This document shows, piece by piece, positions 1 through 34,100 of a stretch of 64,000 nucleotides of DNA. A program made the position numbers and the translations under genes. The notes beneath the pieces are model-generated. The model was not told the DNA's origin and searched no databases. It saw only the letters and a list, made by a program, of their open reading frames with translations. The stretch lies in the NCBI RefSeq assembly GCF_047663525.1, contig NC_092600.1, positions 5,824,001 through 5,888,000 on the forward strand, written 5' to 3'. The stretch is from Anas platyrhynchos (Eukaryota; Chordata; Aves; Anseriformes; Anatidae). How positions within the stretch are numbered: position 1 is the stretch's first letter; every line of letters starts with the position of its first letter.

Positions 1-21824
<21,824 letters not shown>

Positions 21825-22280
21825 CCCCGGGGGCTGGAGACTCTCCCTCCCGGTGCGGAGTTGGGGGCAAGCAGCTCTCCTCTCGCTCCCTCCCTCTCCG
21901 TGTGCTCCCGGGGCTCTCTCCTCGCCGAGGTAAATAAGGGAATATGTTTGATTGACAAGCCCGGAGATAATGATGAGGGCAATTTGTCTTCTCAGCCTCG
22001 CAAGCCTTCGTCAGCATCCCCGTCCCCATGGCGACCACCGCTGCCAGGAACGCCCTGCTCCCGTTGCCTGGGCAACTGCATCCCAAACCCCGCCACCTGC
22101 CATGGGGACCGCGGCCCCGATGGGGGACCCAGCCCCAGGGGCTGCCCCGGGGGTCCCCCCGAGCTCTGCGGGGATGCAAGGGGGGCAAATCCAAAACCGC
22201 CAACCCTCCAGGCAAATCGGAGGACGTGGCGGTGGCAGGAGAACTGGGGCAAAAATGGGTTTCCATGGAAACCTGGGTTT
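21825..22280 (-). promoter_or_regulatory. CAMK2A 5' UTR and promoter region with RFX/X-box palindromes
   Basis: The 450 bp upstream of the CAMK2A ATG hold two 14-bp RFX-type (X-box) palindromes. They are GTTGCCTGGGCAAC (22063-22076) and GTTTCCATGGAAAC (22259-22272; perfect, extending to 16 bp). A half-site (CATGGCGAC) lies near 22028, and a PBX/MEIS-like TGATTGACA at 21950-21958. No canonical TATA box is obvious. The transcription start cannot be placed from sequence but is probably within about 150 bp of the ATG. Confidence 0.5.
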
Positions 22281-22326
22281 CCATGCTGCAGGAGGATGCC
22301 GTCGCCCCAGCAACTGCCCCCCCAAC

Positions 22327-22375
22327 TAAAAAAAAAAAAATAAGAAAATTAAAATAAAAAAAAATCCAGGCCCTG
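22327..22375. repeat. A-rich tract
   Basis: A nearly uninterrupted A-rich stretch (A-runs broken by TAAG, TT and T) about 500 bp upstream of the CAMK2A ATG. On the gene's strand it is T-rich. Confidence 0.8.
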
Positions 22376-24549
22376 CTGGTTGCCCTGCAGCAGCATCCCT
22401 AGGGGGCTGCGGGGAGGGGGGGGACGGGGTGGTGCAGAGCGGGGCGGGCGGCACGGATGGAGCAGAAGTGTGTCAGGAGAAGGCAGCGAAACCAAGGCAG
22501 GTCCCCAGGTCCCCAAACCGCCCCGCCAGCAGCAGGGTCCCCCGGGGGGGCCTGACCCCGATCGCCGGCACCCGGGGGTCACCCCCTGTGTGGGGAGAGA
22601 GGCTTGGGCTGAAACACACCACAAGGGGAGCCCTTGGTTTAAAAAAGGGGGAAAAAAATGAAAAAGGGCGATAAAAGTGGAGTAACGAGATCCGAGGCCT
22701 CCGGGGAGCACGCCTTGCTGCCGGCATCTCCACCTCCAGCCTTGCAGGTGCCCGGTTTCTGGCCCCTATTTGGGGTTTTACCCCATTTCTGGTCATTTTT
22801 GCAGGAGGAGAAGGGCCCTGGCAGCCGGGGCTCTGGATGGCCGTGGAAGGCGTTGCCTTGGGCAGATGAGGCCGATGCAGCTCCCCTCTGGGGAACTGTA
22901 GGGTTAAAAGGAAAAGAAAAGGCTCTAACCAGACAAAAATAGGGAGAAATCTTTGAGAGGAGAGAGAGGAGGAGCGGGGAGAGGGAGAGAAGAAAGGAGG
23001 TGGAAGTGGAGGAGGACAGCAAGCGGCTGAGTGAGGAAGAGGAGGGGGAGGAGGAGAAAGGTCTAATGGCTTTTCCATTAATTGCACCATTACCCGCTCC
23101 CATCCCCACCCTCACGGCCCCACATCCAGTCTCGGTGCCAGGAGCCCCGTTCCCACATGGGGCCGGACACAGGGACAGGGACCCCAAGGGCAGCGGGACG
23201 GGGACAGGGAGCAGAGCTCACCCCGATGCCTTCACAGCAGCGTGGGTGTGCTGTCCCTGCGGGGGGGTTGTCCCCAAGGGGAGGGATGGAAACTGATGCA
23301 GAAAGCAGCCCCCTGCGCCCCCCATCCCATTAAAGCCCCCCGTGGTGTGCAGGGTTTGTGGGGTTTGCGCAGCCCGGCACAGGCAGGGCTCTCCAGGAAG
23401 GGTTTCTTCCCTTGCTGGCCTCCTCTCTGTTTGCTTTTTTTTATTTTTTTTTCCTCTTTTTATCAGCGTTTTTCCCTCTTTGAGGAGAGGAGGAGCTGGG
23501 TGTTTCGGTGCCAAGCATGTTGAGCGTTGTGACCGAAATTCTCCCACCCGGGCCCCGCCGTGCGCCGAGCCCCGTCCCTGGGCGCAGCACCGAGGCTCCG
23601 GGTGGGACGCTCCTGCTCCGGGCCGGGAGCCAGCATGGGGGGTCCCTGTGCCCAGGGGAAGGGAGAAACCCCATCCCTGCCCCTCAAGACCCTTCTCAGA
23701 CACCTCTCCTTGGCTGATATCTCCTCTCCCAGCCAGCTGGAGCCCCAAAACCCGCTCCTTGGTGGCCCTCCACACGCAGCCACCGGGCTGCTCTTCTGCT
23801 GCCATGCTGGGCTCTGGCCGCCTGATGGAGACCTTCATCCCCAGAGGCTCCTCTCCATCGCCGGGCTGCCTCTCCCGAAATGCCTCCCGCTCTCCCCCGG
23901 CTCTGCCTGCAGGCACCCAGCGTCTGCATCCTGCCACCAGGCTCCCCATCGCGGCCACCTGCCCAAGAGAGCAGGGTCTGGTTTGGGATTATGGCAAACC
24001 CCACACGTGTGGGATCAGCAGCAGCCCCACGGGGTTCATAAGGACCTGCAGCAGCCCCCCCTGCACCCCTAACAGCCCCCAGCAGCCTCTCACAGGCACA
24101 GCAAGAGGATTGCGTGCTGCAGAGATCCCAAAATTACTGGGACGGTTTCACACGCAAGCTGGGGTCTGGGGGATGCTCAGTTGCTGTCCTCTGAGAAGCT
24201 GAAAGTCTCGGTTATTTTTAGGAAGGGATTATAAATACCGCGGTAAGGAGAGCTGATTTACACTTAAGGTTGTGTTTGCAAACGTGCCCTGTCCCTGCGG
24301 GCCCCAGCACTCACGCCAGTGGCAACGTAGAAACTGCTTTTGGTGGGACGAGGATCCCCAGGGCCACCTTTTCCCTGACACCAGGGTCTGGCGTGAGGTG
24401 CAGCCCTTTGCCCAGAGCACCCCCTCCCCAGCAAGCAGCACCCAGGGTGCTCGCTCGCTCAGGTTGAAGGGGTCTGCAGGGCTGGAGAGGCTCCCAGGTG
24501 CACCCATCCTGCCTGATCCATCCCATGCCCTCCCCGTTTCATCTCCAAC

Positions 24550-24656
24550 TCCACCCCATCTCATCTATCCCACTCCACCCCACCCCACCCCATCCCGTCC
24601 ATCCCATCCCATCCCATCCCATCCCATCCCATCCCACCCCACCCCACCCCATCCCA
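24550..24656. repeat. (CCCAT)n / (CCCAC)n compound microsatellite
   Basis: About 107 bp of pentamers: CCCAC-type units, then six or more perfect CCCAT units, then CCCAC units again. It explains the proline/serine/histidine-like open frames predicted over it. Confidence 0.95.
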
Positions 24657-25820
24657 AGGGGGCTGAATGGTGTGAAAACACCCAATTTTGGCACATTTCT
24701 TTTCGTGCCTTTAGCTTGGAGCTGCCCGGCACTGGGTGCCACTGGAGCTATCCATGAGCCATGCTGGGATGGGGATGAGAGGACGTTGAAATGAAGCTCT
24801 CCAGCTGCTCACCCGCTGTTCTCCAGCCCCGTTACCCTAACTCGAGCTCCCAGGGACAAATGGGGCAAATTCTGCACAGCAGCAAAGCTCTGGAAGGGTG
24901 CTGGTGCTGGCGGGGCTGGAGATATGGGGAACAACAAGCGCCCTCCTGGGTGCGCTGAGAGAGGGACAACTCTCTCCCAACACCCAGAGGTTTTTCTGCC
25001 TACTTCTCCTCTTTTCAGGGACTAGCACTTTCCTTCAAATGCTTCTTTTTGATAAAATTCAGATTTCAACTCTAAAAAAAAAAAAGAAAGAGAGAACCCA
25101 GACCTAAAACTCTGGCTAGACTGATGGCGCGAAACCGGCACCGGCCCAGGAGATCAGAAACTGGAAACGAGACAAGACCAGGCGAACAGTTTTCATGGAG
25201 ATATTAGTGAAACTGAAGGGAGAACAAATCGAACACGTTTTCATGGAAATTTCCATTTTTGAAGAAAAAAAAAAAATAAAAAATAAAAGGAGGACTAAAC
25301 TTGGACGCGTTTACATAAATATGGAAATGAAAACCGTTCCTCGCACCTCGCCGCCGCCCCAGGGCCAGCCCCGCTCCCTCTGCCTGCTCCCCCTGGCCCC
25401 GCAGCCCCGTGTCGGGACCCCGGGGGGACCTCAGCCCCTGCGTGCTGAGCACTGAGCACCCTCCTCCTGCAAGGCTCCGGTTTATATTTGGCAACTTCTC
25501 GCCAGGAGGCTTTGCCAAATGGCAGCCGGTGCTGGAGCCGCGCTGCCGATGGGCACGGGGTTGGTGGTGTCCCAGCAGAGCACCTTGGTAAGTGAGCTGG
25601 GGATGGAAATGGGGCATCGTGGGGCTGGTGGGGGAGCTGAGCCCCCTGTGAAGCCCATCCCTGGTCCTGCTGCAGGGGACGTGCCCACGGAGCCAGCAAC
25701 ACGGTGACAGGGATGCGAGGAGCGGCTGGGACGGGCGCACCGACAGCCAGGCTCCGGCTTTGCAAACTCCTTCCCATCCCTGCAAGGAGAGGGCCTCCTG
25801 TATTATGCCTTGCTGTCAGC

Positions 25821-25838
25821 TTTTTTTTTTTTTTTTTT
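25821..25838. repeat. T18 homopolymer
   Basis: Eighteen consecutive T, 50 bp before a long A run. The T18 and A24 pair are complementary and could form a hairpin. Confidence 0.95.
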
Positions 25839-25888
25839 ATTTGTTTCTATAGAAAATCCCAATTCCCCCAAATAATCCAGCTAAGAGT

Positions 25889-25912
25889 AAAAAAAAAAAA
25901 AAAAAAAAAAAA
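25889..25912. repeat. A24 homopolymer
   Basis: Twenty-four consecutive A, with another A22 run at 26073-26094. No retroposed body recognised upstream of either. Confidence 0.95.
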
Positions 25913-25984
25913 CCACAAACGTGTCATTGCATTCTCTTCCCGTCCCCGTCCCTCTCTCACACGCAGGGCTTGAAAGCGCACTGA

Positions 25985-26290
25985 AAGGTATTCAGCGTGC
26001 ATGCTGCCAATTGTCACATCTTTCAATGACAGATTTTAAATGAATGTTATTTTGCAAGGGAGAGAGAGGGGGAAAAAAAAAAAAAAAAAAAAAAGCCCAC
26101 ACTGCTCATCCAAGAGCTGACAAGTCCTAACGGGCCTCATTTTCCAGAGACAAAAATAACTATTTTCAAAATTCACAGCAGGGCCTTCGCCTACACACGC
26201 TGCACCAAGAGAAACCTGTGGGGAGAAATGTAAAACACATTGTGTAAATGGAAATGCACCATGCATCCAAAATGCTTTTAAAGCTATTTA
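25985..26290. promoter_or_regulatory. AT-richer island upstream of CAMK2A, candidate conserved element
   Basis: About 4.2-4.5 kb upstream of the CAMK2A ATG. It is non-repetitive apart from an A22 run, with CCAATTGTCACATC, TTTAAATGAATG, ACAAAAATAACTATTTT and GTGTAAATGGAAATGC segments in GC-rich surroundings. Function is inferred from composition only. Confidence 0.25.
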
Positions 26291-27507
26291 CCCTCTTTCA
26301 TCCAAGCCAGCTCCCATCTGAGCGCACGTACGCGCGCTCGCACCCTGCGGAAGGCGCGGGGGCACGGCGCTTTGCTCGCTGCCCGCGCTGCCTGGCCCCA
26401 CACCAAGGCATCGCCTGGAGCCCCTCGGTGGGCAGATGGGGGTCCCCCCCGTGCCAGCATCACTGGGGGTGCAGGGTCTGGCCATGGTGAGGGGATGCAG
26501 TGACAGCTCCGGGGTCCCTGGGGTGGCTGCAGCAAGAGAGGAGGGGTGCAGGGGGATGCTCCTTCCCCGTGTCCCCGTGGTTGCATGTCTTGTGGTCGTG
26601 GAGCAGGGCAAATCGTCTCTGCACAGACCTTCCTGAGATCTTTCTGTCCTGGGGTCATGGAGTCAGCTGGTCGCAGGTGGAGGATGCACTGGGAGGAATT
26701 TAGGGGTGCCCACTGCCATGCAGCTGTGGGGTCTGGTCAGAGTTGGGGTGAACCTGAGCCATGTGAAGGCTGCCAGAGCTTGGGACAAACCTGCCCCAAA
26801 TGTGTGGGGCCGTGCGGAGCCATTTGTCCTCTGTGTGCACATCAGGGGACCACCACCAGCCACGTCCCTGTGTGCCACAGCCCTGGGGCTGCTCCTGGCC
26901 ACCCCGAACCAGAGCGGAGGAGCTGTGGCCCCACGCGGGGTCCCCGTGGCAGCAAGGCTGGGTCCAGCCCTGGTGGCTCCAGGTCTGACATCCGTGGTCA
27001 GGAGTCCGTCCTTCTGCAGGGAAGTAAAACGGGGAAATTTGGGAGTCGTGGGCTAGGGAAAGCCCTGGAAACTCAACAGCAAAGCAGACAGCTGCTTGGC
27101 AGCACGTGGGAAGGCAGCAACGTGTATCTACAGCGCAACGCCGAGGGAAACGTGCAGCCAGAGCAGCCGAGGCCGGCGGCACCTCCACCCCTTGCTGCTG
27201 CCACGGCCAACACTTAGAGCTTCCAATTTGGTCCCCAAAAGAATGTGTCCCAATTCGGAAGGGGCTGTGCACAGCTCAGCCTTGAGCCTCATCACCCATC
27301 TTTGCCCACCAACCCACCCGCCCCTCCTGCAGCTGCTGGTCCGGATGGAGGGGCAGCGTTTTGGGGGCGGCGTGCCCCAAAGCAAAGGGGCTAAGGAGAG
27401 CAGGAGGGCGCTGAGCACCCCCCGGGATGTCCGTCTCCCTCCATCCCACCCCACGGCGCTGCCGGCACCCCCCCGGCCAGGCTGCATCGACGCTGGGGAG
27501 CCCCCGG

Positions 27508-28909
27508 TCAGATGCGGTTGGACATGAGCCTGGTGTTGAGCTTGCGGAAGAAGGAGCGCAGCTTGCAGATCTTGCACTTCTTCTTCTTGCCCCGACTCTT
27601 CGGGGGCTCCCGGCCCCCTTCCCACTCCTCCACATCATCCTCGCCGGCCCATGGCCCCCAGGCGCCGCCGTTGAAGTCCGGGTGGGCGCGGGGGTTCTCG
27701 GCGGGGTACCGCACTGGGATGGCCGTGCGGTTGTAGTAGGCCAGGCGCAGCAGGAGGGCCCTGACCACGTCCGGGCGCTGCTCCGACAGGTCGTAGCGCT
27801 CGTAGGGGTCGGCGGTGATGTTGAAGAGCCAGACGGATTTCCTGGGGCCGTCGGTGAGCCGCTCCAGGTTCCACCAGCTGCCCGGGAAGTTGGTCAGCGT
27901 CTGCGGGGGGATCCAGTCGCTGTAACCCGGGTCGCCGGTGAGGAGCTTCCACTCCCCGACGCGGATGGAGGCCTGCACGGCCGTGTTCCAGATGCCGAAG
28001 CCGTCCTCCAAGGAGCCGTACTTGGCGTGGTTGTAGAGGGGGTCGATGTTGTGCAGGATTTCGGTGCGCGGCGACTCCTTCCCCTCGCTGATGGCCGGCC
28101 AGACGTTGTAGCCATCCAGGCCGGGGACGTTGCTCAGGTTGCCCCTGGCCAGGCTCACCAGGGTCGGGTACCAGTCCGTGATGTGCACCAGCGCCCAGCT
28201 GGTCCGGCGCTTGCGCTTGATCAGAGGGCTGTGCACAAAACCGATGCCGCGGACGCCCCCTTCCCAGTACGTCCCCTTCCGTCCCCGCAGCGGCCAGTTG
28301 CTGCCCCCGGAGAAGGTCTGCCCGCCGTTATCCGTGGAGAAGACGATGACGCTGTTGTCGTAGTAGCCGTACTTCTTGAGGGCCCAGGTGATGTTCTTCA
28401 CCGCCTCGTCCATGCAGGTGACCATGGCAGCGTACTTGCGGCGCGCCACGTTGCCCATGGAGCGGTAGCGGTAGATGTACTCCTTGGGGGACTGCAGCGG
28501 GGTGTGCACGGCCTGGAAGGCCACGTAGATGAAGATGGGCTCCCTGGGGCTGTGGGAGGCCAGGATCTTGCTGACACGCTGGGCGTAGAGGAAGGTGGAG
28601 TACTTCCCGCTCTGGTCCCACGCCACGTCCTCCCCCTCGTGCAGGTCGTAGCCGCAGACGCCCGGCCCGTCGCAGTTGTCGTAGGTGTAGTAGTCCACGT
28701 TGCCCGTCAGCGAGCCCAGGAAGGTGTCGAAGCCCCGGCGGGTGGGCAGGCACTCCTTCTTGTAGAAGCCCAGGTGCCACTTGCCCACCATGTGCGTGGA
28801 GTAGCCGGCCTCCTGCAGCTTCTGGGGCAGGGTGACCTGGTCGAGGGGCAGGCAGTTGGGCTGCCGGGGGCGGATGATGGAGTGCTGCAGCCCCGTGTGG
28901 ATCTGGTAC
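27508..28909 (-). CDS. ARSI: ARSI coding exon 2
   Basis: Residues 107-573 and the TGA stop (27508-27510). It encodes most of the sulfatase fold and the basic tail. A single large second exon is the known ARSI/ARSJ structure. It is very GC-rich at third positions, which explains the long antisense open frame (27427-29028) across it. Confidence 0.96.
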
Positions 28910-30276
28910 CTGCCGGGGGAGAGCCAAGAGGGATCGGTGGCGGTGGGGAGCGGGGCTGGGGGATGGTACTTCATCTTATGGAGACCCCAAAAGCGTGTGG
29001 CTTTTGGGACCCCAACCCCACGGGATGAGCTCCGTGCCAGAGCAGGGAACACCTTTCCCACACAAAAGCACCAAAAGCAAGTGCAAAAAAAAGAGAGTGT
29101 GTGTGTGTGCACGCGCTCAGGAGACATTGCAAAAGTACCCTGGGCTCCCCATCTTTCAAAACCAGGATGCCACCAGCAGTCACCCTGCTGCCGCCGGCCT
29201 GGCGGAGTTGTTGGGCTCTTTGCCAGGACGAGCAGGAGCTGCTCAGCAATCCCAAAGGGTTTGCAGCTGTGTGCAGATCCCCGTCCTCCCTCCCCCTGAC
29301 CCGGTCCATGCGGCATCGGATGAGCAGCAGGAAAAGCAGGGCCTGAGGGAGAGGCAGCGTCTTCAGGGGAGGGAAATCCTTCCACCCCACAGCCCAGCAG
29401 CAAATGGTGAGGGATTGGGACGGGCTGCCCAGGGAGGTGGTGGGGTCACCATCCCTCTGGGGGTGCTCAGGGGAAGGCTGGACGTGGTGCTTGGGGACGT
29501 GGTTATTGGGGGATGCTAAGGGTAGGGGGACGGGTGGACCAGATGATACTGGTGGGCTTTTCCGACCTCAATGATTTTGTGATCCTATGAATCCCCATGG
29601 GCCAACGTGAGAGCAAACCACCCCAGAGACCGGGCACCCCAGTGTCACCCACGTGGGACCACCCTGAGGACACCTCCCTGTGCCCTCGTGGCCACAGACC
29701 GCCTCCTCCCAACATGACTTCAGTTCCCCAACCCCATCCTCACTGTGGCCTCGGTGACCCACCACGTGCCATTATCAAACCAGGCAAAAAAAAAAATCAA
29801 CTTTTCACCCCCGGAGCCAGCAAGACCCCTTCCCTAGCGGACCTCCAGCACAACCCCATACCCTGGGGCATCTGCCTCGTGGCGAGCCAGGCTCAAACCT
29901 CGAGGGGCAGGGGACCAGAAGGGGACCCGTGGGGCAGGGGGGGCGCACGGGCTTACCGTCCGGTTATCAGCTGGCTCCTGGAGGGCGTGCAGATGGGCTG
30001 GATGTAATAATTCTCCAGCTTCACGCCCTCGGCCGCCAGCCTGTCCAGGGTGGGCGTCTGGATATCGGAGCCGTGGTACCCGACGTCGTGGTAGCCCTGG
30101 TCGTCGGTCAGGATGAAGATGATGTGGGGCGGCCGGGCGAAGGCGGGGGGCAGCGATTTCTCCAGGGGGCCCGTGGGCACGTCGGCCACCAAGCCGGGCT
30201 TCATCCAGTCCCAGGACAAGTAGCCAAAACTCAGCAGGCTGACCAGCGAGAAGCCCGTCAGGGCGTACACAGCCAT
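27508..30276 (-). CDS. ARSI: Arylsulfatase I (gene span, two coding exons)
   Basis: A sulfatase-family enzyme of the ARSB/ARSI/ARSJ branch, predicted to be secreted or in the endoplasmic reticulum. Exon 1 is 29957-30276 and exon 2 is 27508-28909 (stop included); they total 1722 nt, or 573 residues, against 569 for human ARSI. Residues 1-24 form a hydrophobic signal ([17 protein letters not shown]). The metal site begins with DDQG (58-61). CTPSR carries the Cys at 96 that is converted to formylglycine. [24 protein letters not shown] and RKGTYWEGG follow. Five N-glycosylation sequons are visible (NIT, NSV, NLS, NIT, NRT). The C-terminus is basic and cysteine-containing ([17 protein letters not shown]...MSNRI), as in mammalian ARSI. 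It is not ARSJ, judging by the C-terminal tail and the CAMK2A/TCOF1 neighbours. Confidence 0.96.
28910..29956. other. ARSI intron
   Basis: A 1047-bp intron containing a short (GT)n near 29097-29110 and a CR1 tail (listed separately). Confidence 0.85.
29404..29591 (+). mobile_element. CR1 LINE 3' fragment
   Basis: Contains the diagnostic GGGCTGCCCAGGGAGGTGG followed by TCACCATCCCT, the mid-tail GGACCAGATGATACTGGTGG, and the 3' terminus CAATGATTTTGTGATCCTATG, a decayed ATTCTATG repeat. It has no coding capacity. It lies in the ARSI intron, in sense to the plus strand. Confidence 0.88.
29957..30276 (-). CDS. ARSI: ARSI coding exon 1
   Basis: Residues 1-106 plus two bases of Arg107. It holds the signal sequence, the first metal-binding aspartates and the formylglycine Cys96. 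The start is chosen because the following [19 protein letters not shown] matches the mammalian N-terminus. The frame is open further upstream, but that part does not resemble ARSI. The donor is CG|GTAAGC. Confidence 0.94.
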
Positions 30277-31130
30277 CCTGAGCCTGCCTACGGGCGCTAC
30301 TGTGCCGGCATCGCCCCAGGGCCACGCGGGGTGCCCGCAGAGCCCCCCACCTAGGGGCTGCCCCCTGTGGGGGGAGCTGCCATGGAAGCAGACACACAAA
30401 GGGATAAATCCGCCTTGCCGGGGTGTGTTCAGTCCAAAGCCCGCTCGGCGATTCCCAACAGCCCCACGGCTGCTCACGAAGCGTCCCAAGCGCCGCGAGC
30501 GCCGGCTGCCTTCCCTGCGCTCTCTTCCTGGTGTTTTCTTTTGCAAGCAGCACCGAAAAAGCCTGGCTGGAGAGAGCGGCTGGCTTCTCCCGGCTGGCTC
30601 AGGACGAGGCGATCCTGCTCCGTGCGCTTTCGCAGAAGAGGGTGCTAAAGTTCAAGCCCAGAGGTGCTGGGCTCCCGTCCTCACCCCTCGGGGAACAGCC
30701 GCCGTCTCCTTTTCTCACCGTCCTCTCCCGAAGCGTTTCTTGGCAAGCCCTCACCACCATGATTTTTTTCCCCCTTTTTTTTTTTTTTTTCTCCTTTCTT
30801 TTCCCTCCCTCTTTTCCTCTCCGCTCACCCGGCTCCTTTCGGCCAGCCCCGAAGTCTTTCCCAACTGTGCAAAGAGCTCTGGAAACTCGGGCTCAGCGTG
30901 GCGGGGAGGGCGGGCGAGGCGCCCAGCTCCGAGGGCAGCGGGACGCAGCCTGTGGCCACGCCGTAGGGGGACGAGGAGAGTCCCCACATCTGCCGGGCCC
31001 TGGGCGAAGCGGCCAGGTTTATGGGGAGCCGCAGGCTCGGCCCCTCCCCGCTCGCTCAGCAACTCCAGGAAAAAAAGCTGGGAAGACCTGAGCCTGCAGG
31101 GTCCTAAGCGTGGCTGCGCGCCTCGCCGCG
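30277..31130 (-). promoter_or_regulatory. ARSI upstream region (presumed promoter)
   Basis: GC-rich sequence upstream of the ARSI ATG, CpG-rich around 30880-31130, with a T17 run near 30774-30790. No TATA box or other strong core motif is evident, so the transcription start is not placed. Confidence 0.3.
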
Positions 31131-34100
31131 GCTCAGCCCCGGGACGTGCAGCTCATGGACCCCAAACCCGCAGCCCCCCAGACCCCCAGCATCCATCCAG
31201 CCCCATGGGGATGGCTGCCCACGGGGCCAGGACCACCACCCGGAGAGCACCCAGGGCAAAAGGGGGATGTAAAAACTTTATGGGGACAGCTCTGGGGTGG
31301 AAGAAAGCCACCCCAGGGCACTAGAGGGGGGAGGTGGGTCTGCTTTGCGAGTGGGGAAACTGAGGCAGAGAGGGGCCACTTGGAGTTGCCGTGGCCACTG
31401 CTAGCCCAGGGAAGGGGTTGGTGTGAAATAGGGGCCCTGCCTGGCTTGGCACGGGGAGGGGGGATTCTGGTGGCACGGACCCACACATGTTCCTCCACCC
31501 CTTGTGGATCCGGGAGGTGAGCCCTGGGAGATGCGGGGGGACATTTGGGCACGTGCACGTGTCCGAGGGTCCCCGCACACGGGACACCCCAGCACACCCC
31601 CCCCCCCAAGCCACTGCCTGGCTTTAGGACCGCAGGGCTGCAGCGGCAGGGGCTCGGTGGGGGCTTTGGGATGGCTGTGCCGCACAGCAGAGCCAGATGG
31701 CTCCCCTCTGCGGGCCCCCCCGGCCCCCTTCCCTCCGCTCCCCTCTGTGGGCCCCCCACCGCTGCCCCCTCCCCCTGGCTTCCCTCTGCCAGGCCCCTCC
31801 ATGTCCCCTCCCCTGGGCTCTCCGGTGGGTCCCCCCATGTCCCCGGGTACCCCTTCCTTGGGCTCTCCTCCTCTGTGTCCCCCACCACGTCCCCTCTCTG
31901 GGCTCTCCCCCACTCTGCCCCAGCCACTGTCCTTCCCCTGATGCCCCCAGCCCCTCCCCGTGCCCCAAATCTCCCCCCATCCCATACCAGCCTGCCCCTC
32001 GGGGACCCCAAGCACCAGCAGGGAGAGGGATGGGAAGGTGCTGCATGGGCTCCCCGCTCCCATGGGCTGGGGGGACCCGAAGGAAAGGAGGGTGGGCTTC
32101 TCCCTGCTGGAATCAGACAACAGGCAGAGGGGACAGGGACGGGGACAGGGACAGGGACAGGGACAGCTGTGCACAAGACTTCCCTTTCCCTACTGGCAAA
32201 AATCCCCGCTTGCTCGGAGCAGTGCTGCAGGGCTGGGTCAAACCCTTCGGCGAGGTTTGATTAATCCCCGGGGGTTAATCACTCTTTCCTTCCGCCCGCT
32301 CCTCCTCTCCCTTCCCTGCTCTCCTTCAGCACGGAACAACTCCCTCCTCGCAGAAAAACCTGGGTCTGACTGCGGGGGAAGAGGGCTGGGTTCACAAAGG
32401 AGGTGGCCCTGGGTGCCAGGGTCCCGTCTGCTCCTCTCCTTTTCCCCACAGACCCCAGCAGCCGGGGCTGGGGGCCCTGCACCCACCTCTCCGTGTCCCC
32501 CTGAGCCACCGGGGGCTGCGGGACACGGGGAGCACCCCAACGTGCAGCCCCATTCCCGTGGCTCCCCGCAAAAACCTCGGGTCACGGGCAGGGTTAGAGG
32601 CAGGGACTGCGATCCCAGCTCCTTCCAAACCCTCAATAATAGTTGGTTTGGATGAGTTCCTCTCGGAAACATTCAAACCCGGTGCCTTCCCTGCCACAGC
32701 CCGCCTGCTTCCACTTAGCCAACACGGCTGGTTTACGCTCTTTGTTTATAGCAGAGCTGGGAATTAATGGCAGGGTGTTACCGAGAGCTGCCGTCGCTCA
32801 CCCCTCCGAACCACGGGGGAACATTTTGCAGGACCTGCTGAATTACGGATGGGAGGGGGAGTTATTGGAGGTGTCGGGGCTGAAGGGAAGGGTTTGTGGC
32901 AGAGCTGGGGCTGGGGGAGCGAGCCCAGGTGTGACAGCGTTTGGGGACACTTTGGAGAGCCGGGAGGGATGTGCAGAAAGGGAGAGGCAGGGATGGACGG
33001 CGTCACGGCCGCTGCAGCCCCGTGGTGGGTCACATCCTGCCCACGCCTTCAGCAGAGGAAGCGTGGGCTGGGAAAGTCACCGGGAATTTAAGCTGCTGGA
33101 GGCTCAGAGGGTCGAAGGCTGGGAAGGACACGGACACGGGCACGTGGTGGCACCGAGAGGGGACCTCCTGCGCAGCCAGCCCAGGGTCTAGGGGGGAAGC
33201 CAGTGGGTTAGTTCGGCTCGGGGAGGTTTTCCAAGAGCCCAAGGCCCTGCTGGCAGAGCACAAACACCGAACCCGTCGGCAGGGACCCTGCTTTGAGGGC
33301 TCGGGTGGCAGCGGGCAGAAGCGTCCCAGGGGCGCACAGCCTGGGGTCCCCTCCAGGACACGGCGACAGGGTGAAAAGGGGTGAGAGGCACATGGGGAGC
33401 TCTCCAGATCCCAGGGGAAACAGCAGGAAAGGTACCCGCAAACCCTCCGAGCAGCCCTGCTGGGATCATTCGAAGCGGAGGGATGGGATGGGAGCGGCCG
33501 GGAGCGAGGAGGAGGAGGAGGAGGGAGAGGAAGAAGCGTGACGGAGGCAGGGGGAGGAATGCCAGCTCTGGAGGCTCGGGGTCAGGGAGTTTTAGCCAGC
33601 TGCGAGGCTGCTCCGTGGGTGATTAATGCATCACAAGGTCTACGCATGGAAAAAGCTCTCAGGGCCTGTAGCCACCCCCCCAGACCGCCCTGAATTCGGG
33701 GCAGCCACTTGTCCGGCCTCGCTGGGAGATGTCTCAAGAGCCAGGAGCTCCTTGGAGAGCTCCAGCATTGCACAACGGGGACGCTTCCCCTGGCAGCTGG
33801 CCTGGCTGCATCTGCCGAGCGGGCTGGCGTTACGTGTCCCATCCCACAGCCGCTGCCTGCCTCTGTCCTGCCTCTTCCCCGGGCACAACCACCCTAATCC
33901 CCCCGCTGCACCCACAGCCACCTCCCACCCGCGGTGCCCAGGCCATGGGGAGCCCCACGGGGCCGTGCCGGGTGCTCCCACGGGGCTGGCAGCGACCCCA
34001 TGGGCAGAGCATCCTCCGCCTGCTCATGGGGACAGGCAGCATCCCACATCCCAACCAAATATTTCCGCATCCCTATGGACTCATGGCCCATTTTTGGTGC

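Larger units (their letters stand above)
22376..25979. other. Intergenic region between CAMK2A and ARSI, proximal part
   Basis: No gene recognised. It holds a pentanucleotide array, several A/T homopolymers and GC-rich unique sequence. Confidence 0.6.

Noticed and set aside
24498..24794. His/Pro/Ser-rich open frames
   Set aside because: Translation of the CCCAT/CCCAC microsatellite.
27427..29028. A 533-codon open frame on the plus strand
   Set aside because: It lies antisense to ARSI exon 2 and is a shadow of its GC-rich third positions.
30774..30790. Long T runs as possible retroposon tails
   Set aside because: No adjoining processed-gene or SINE body or target-site duplication was found; treated as homopolymers.
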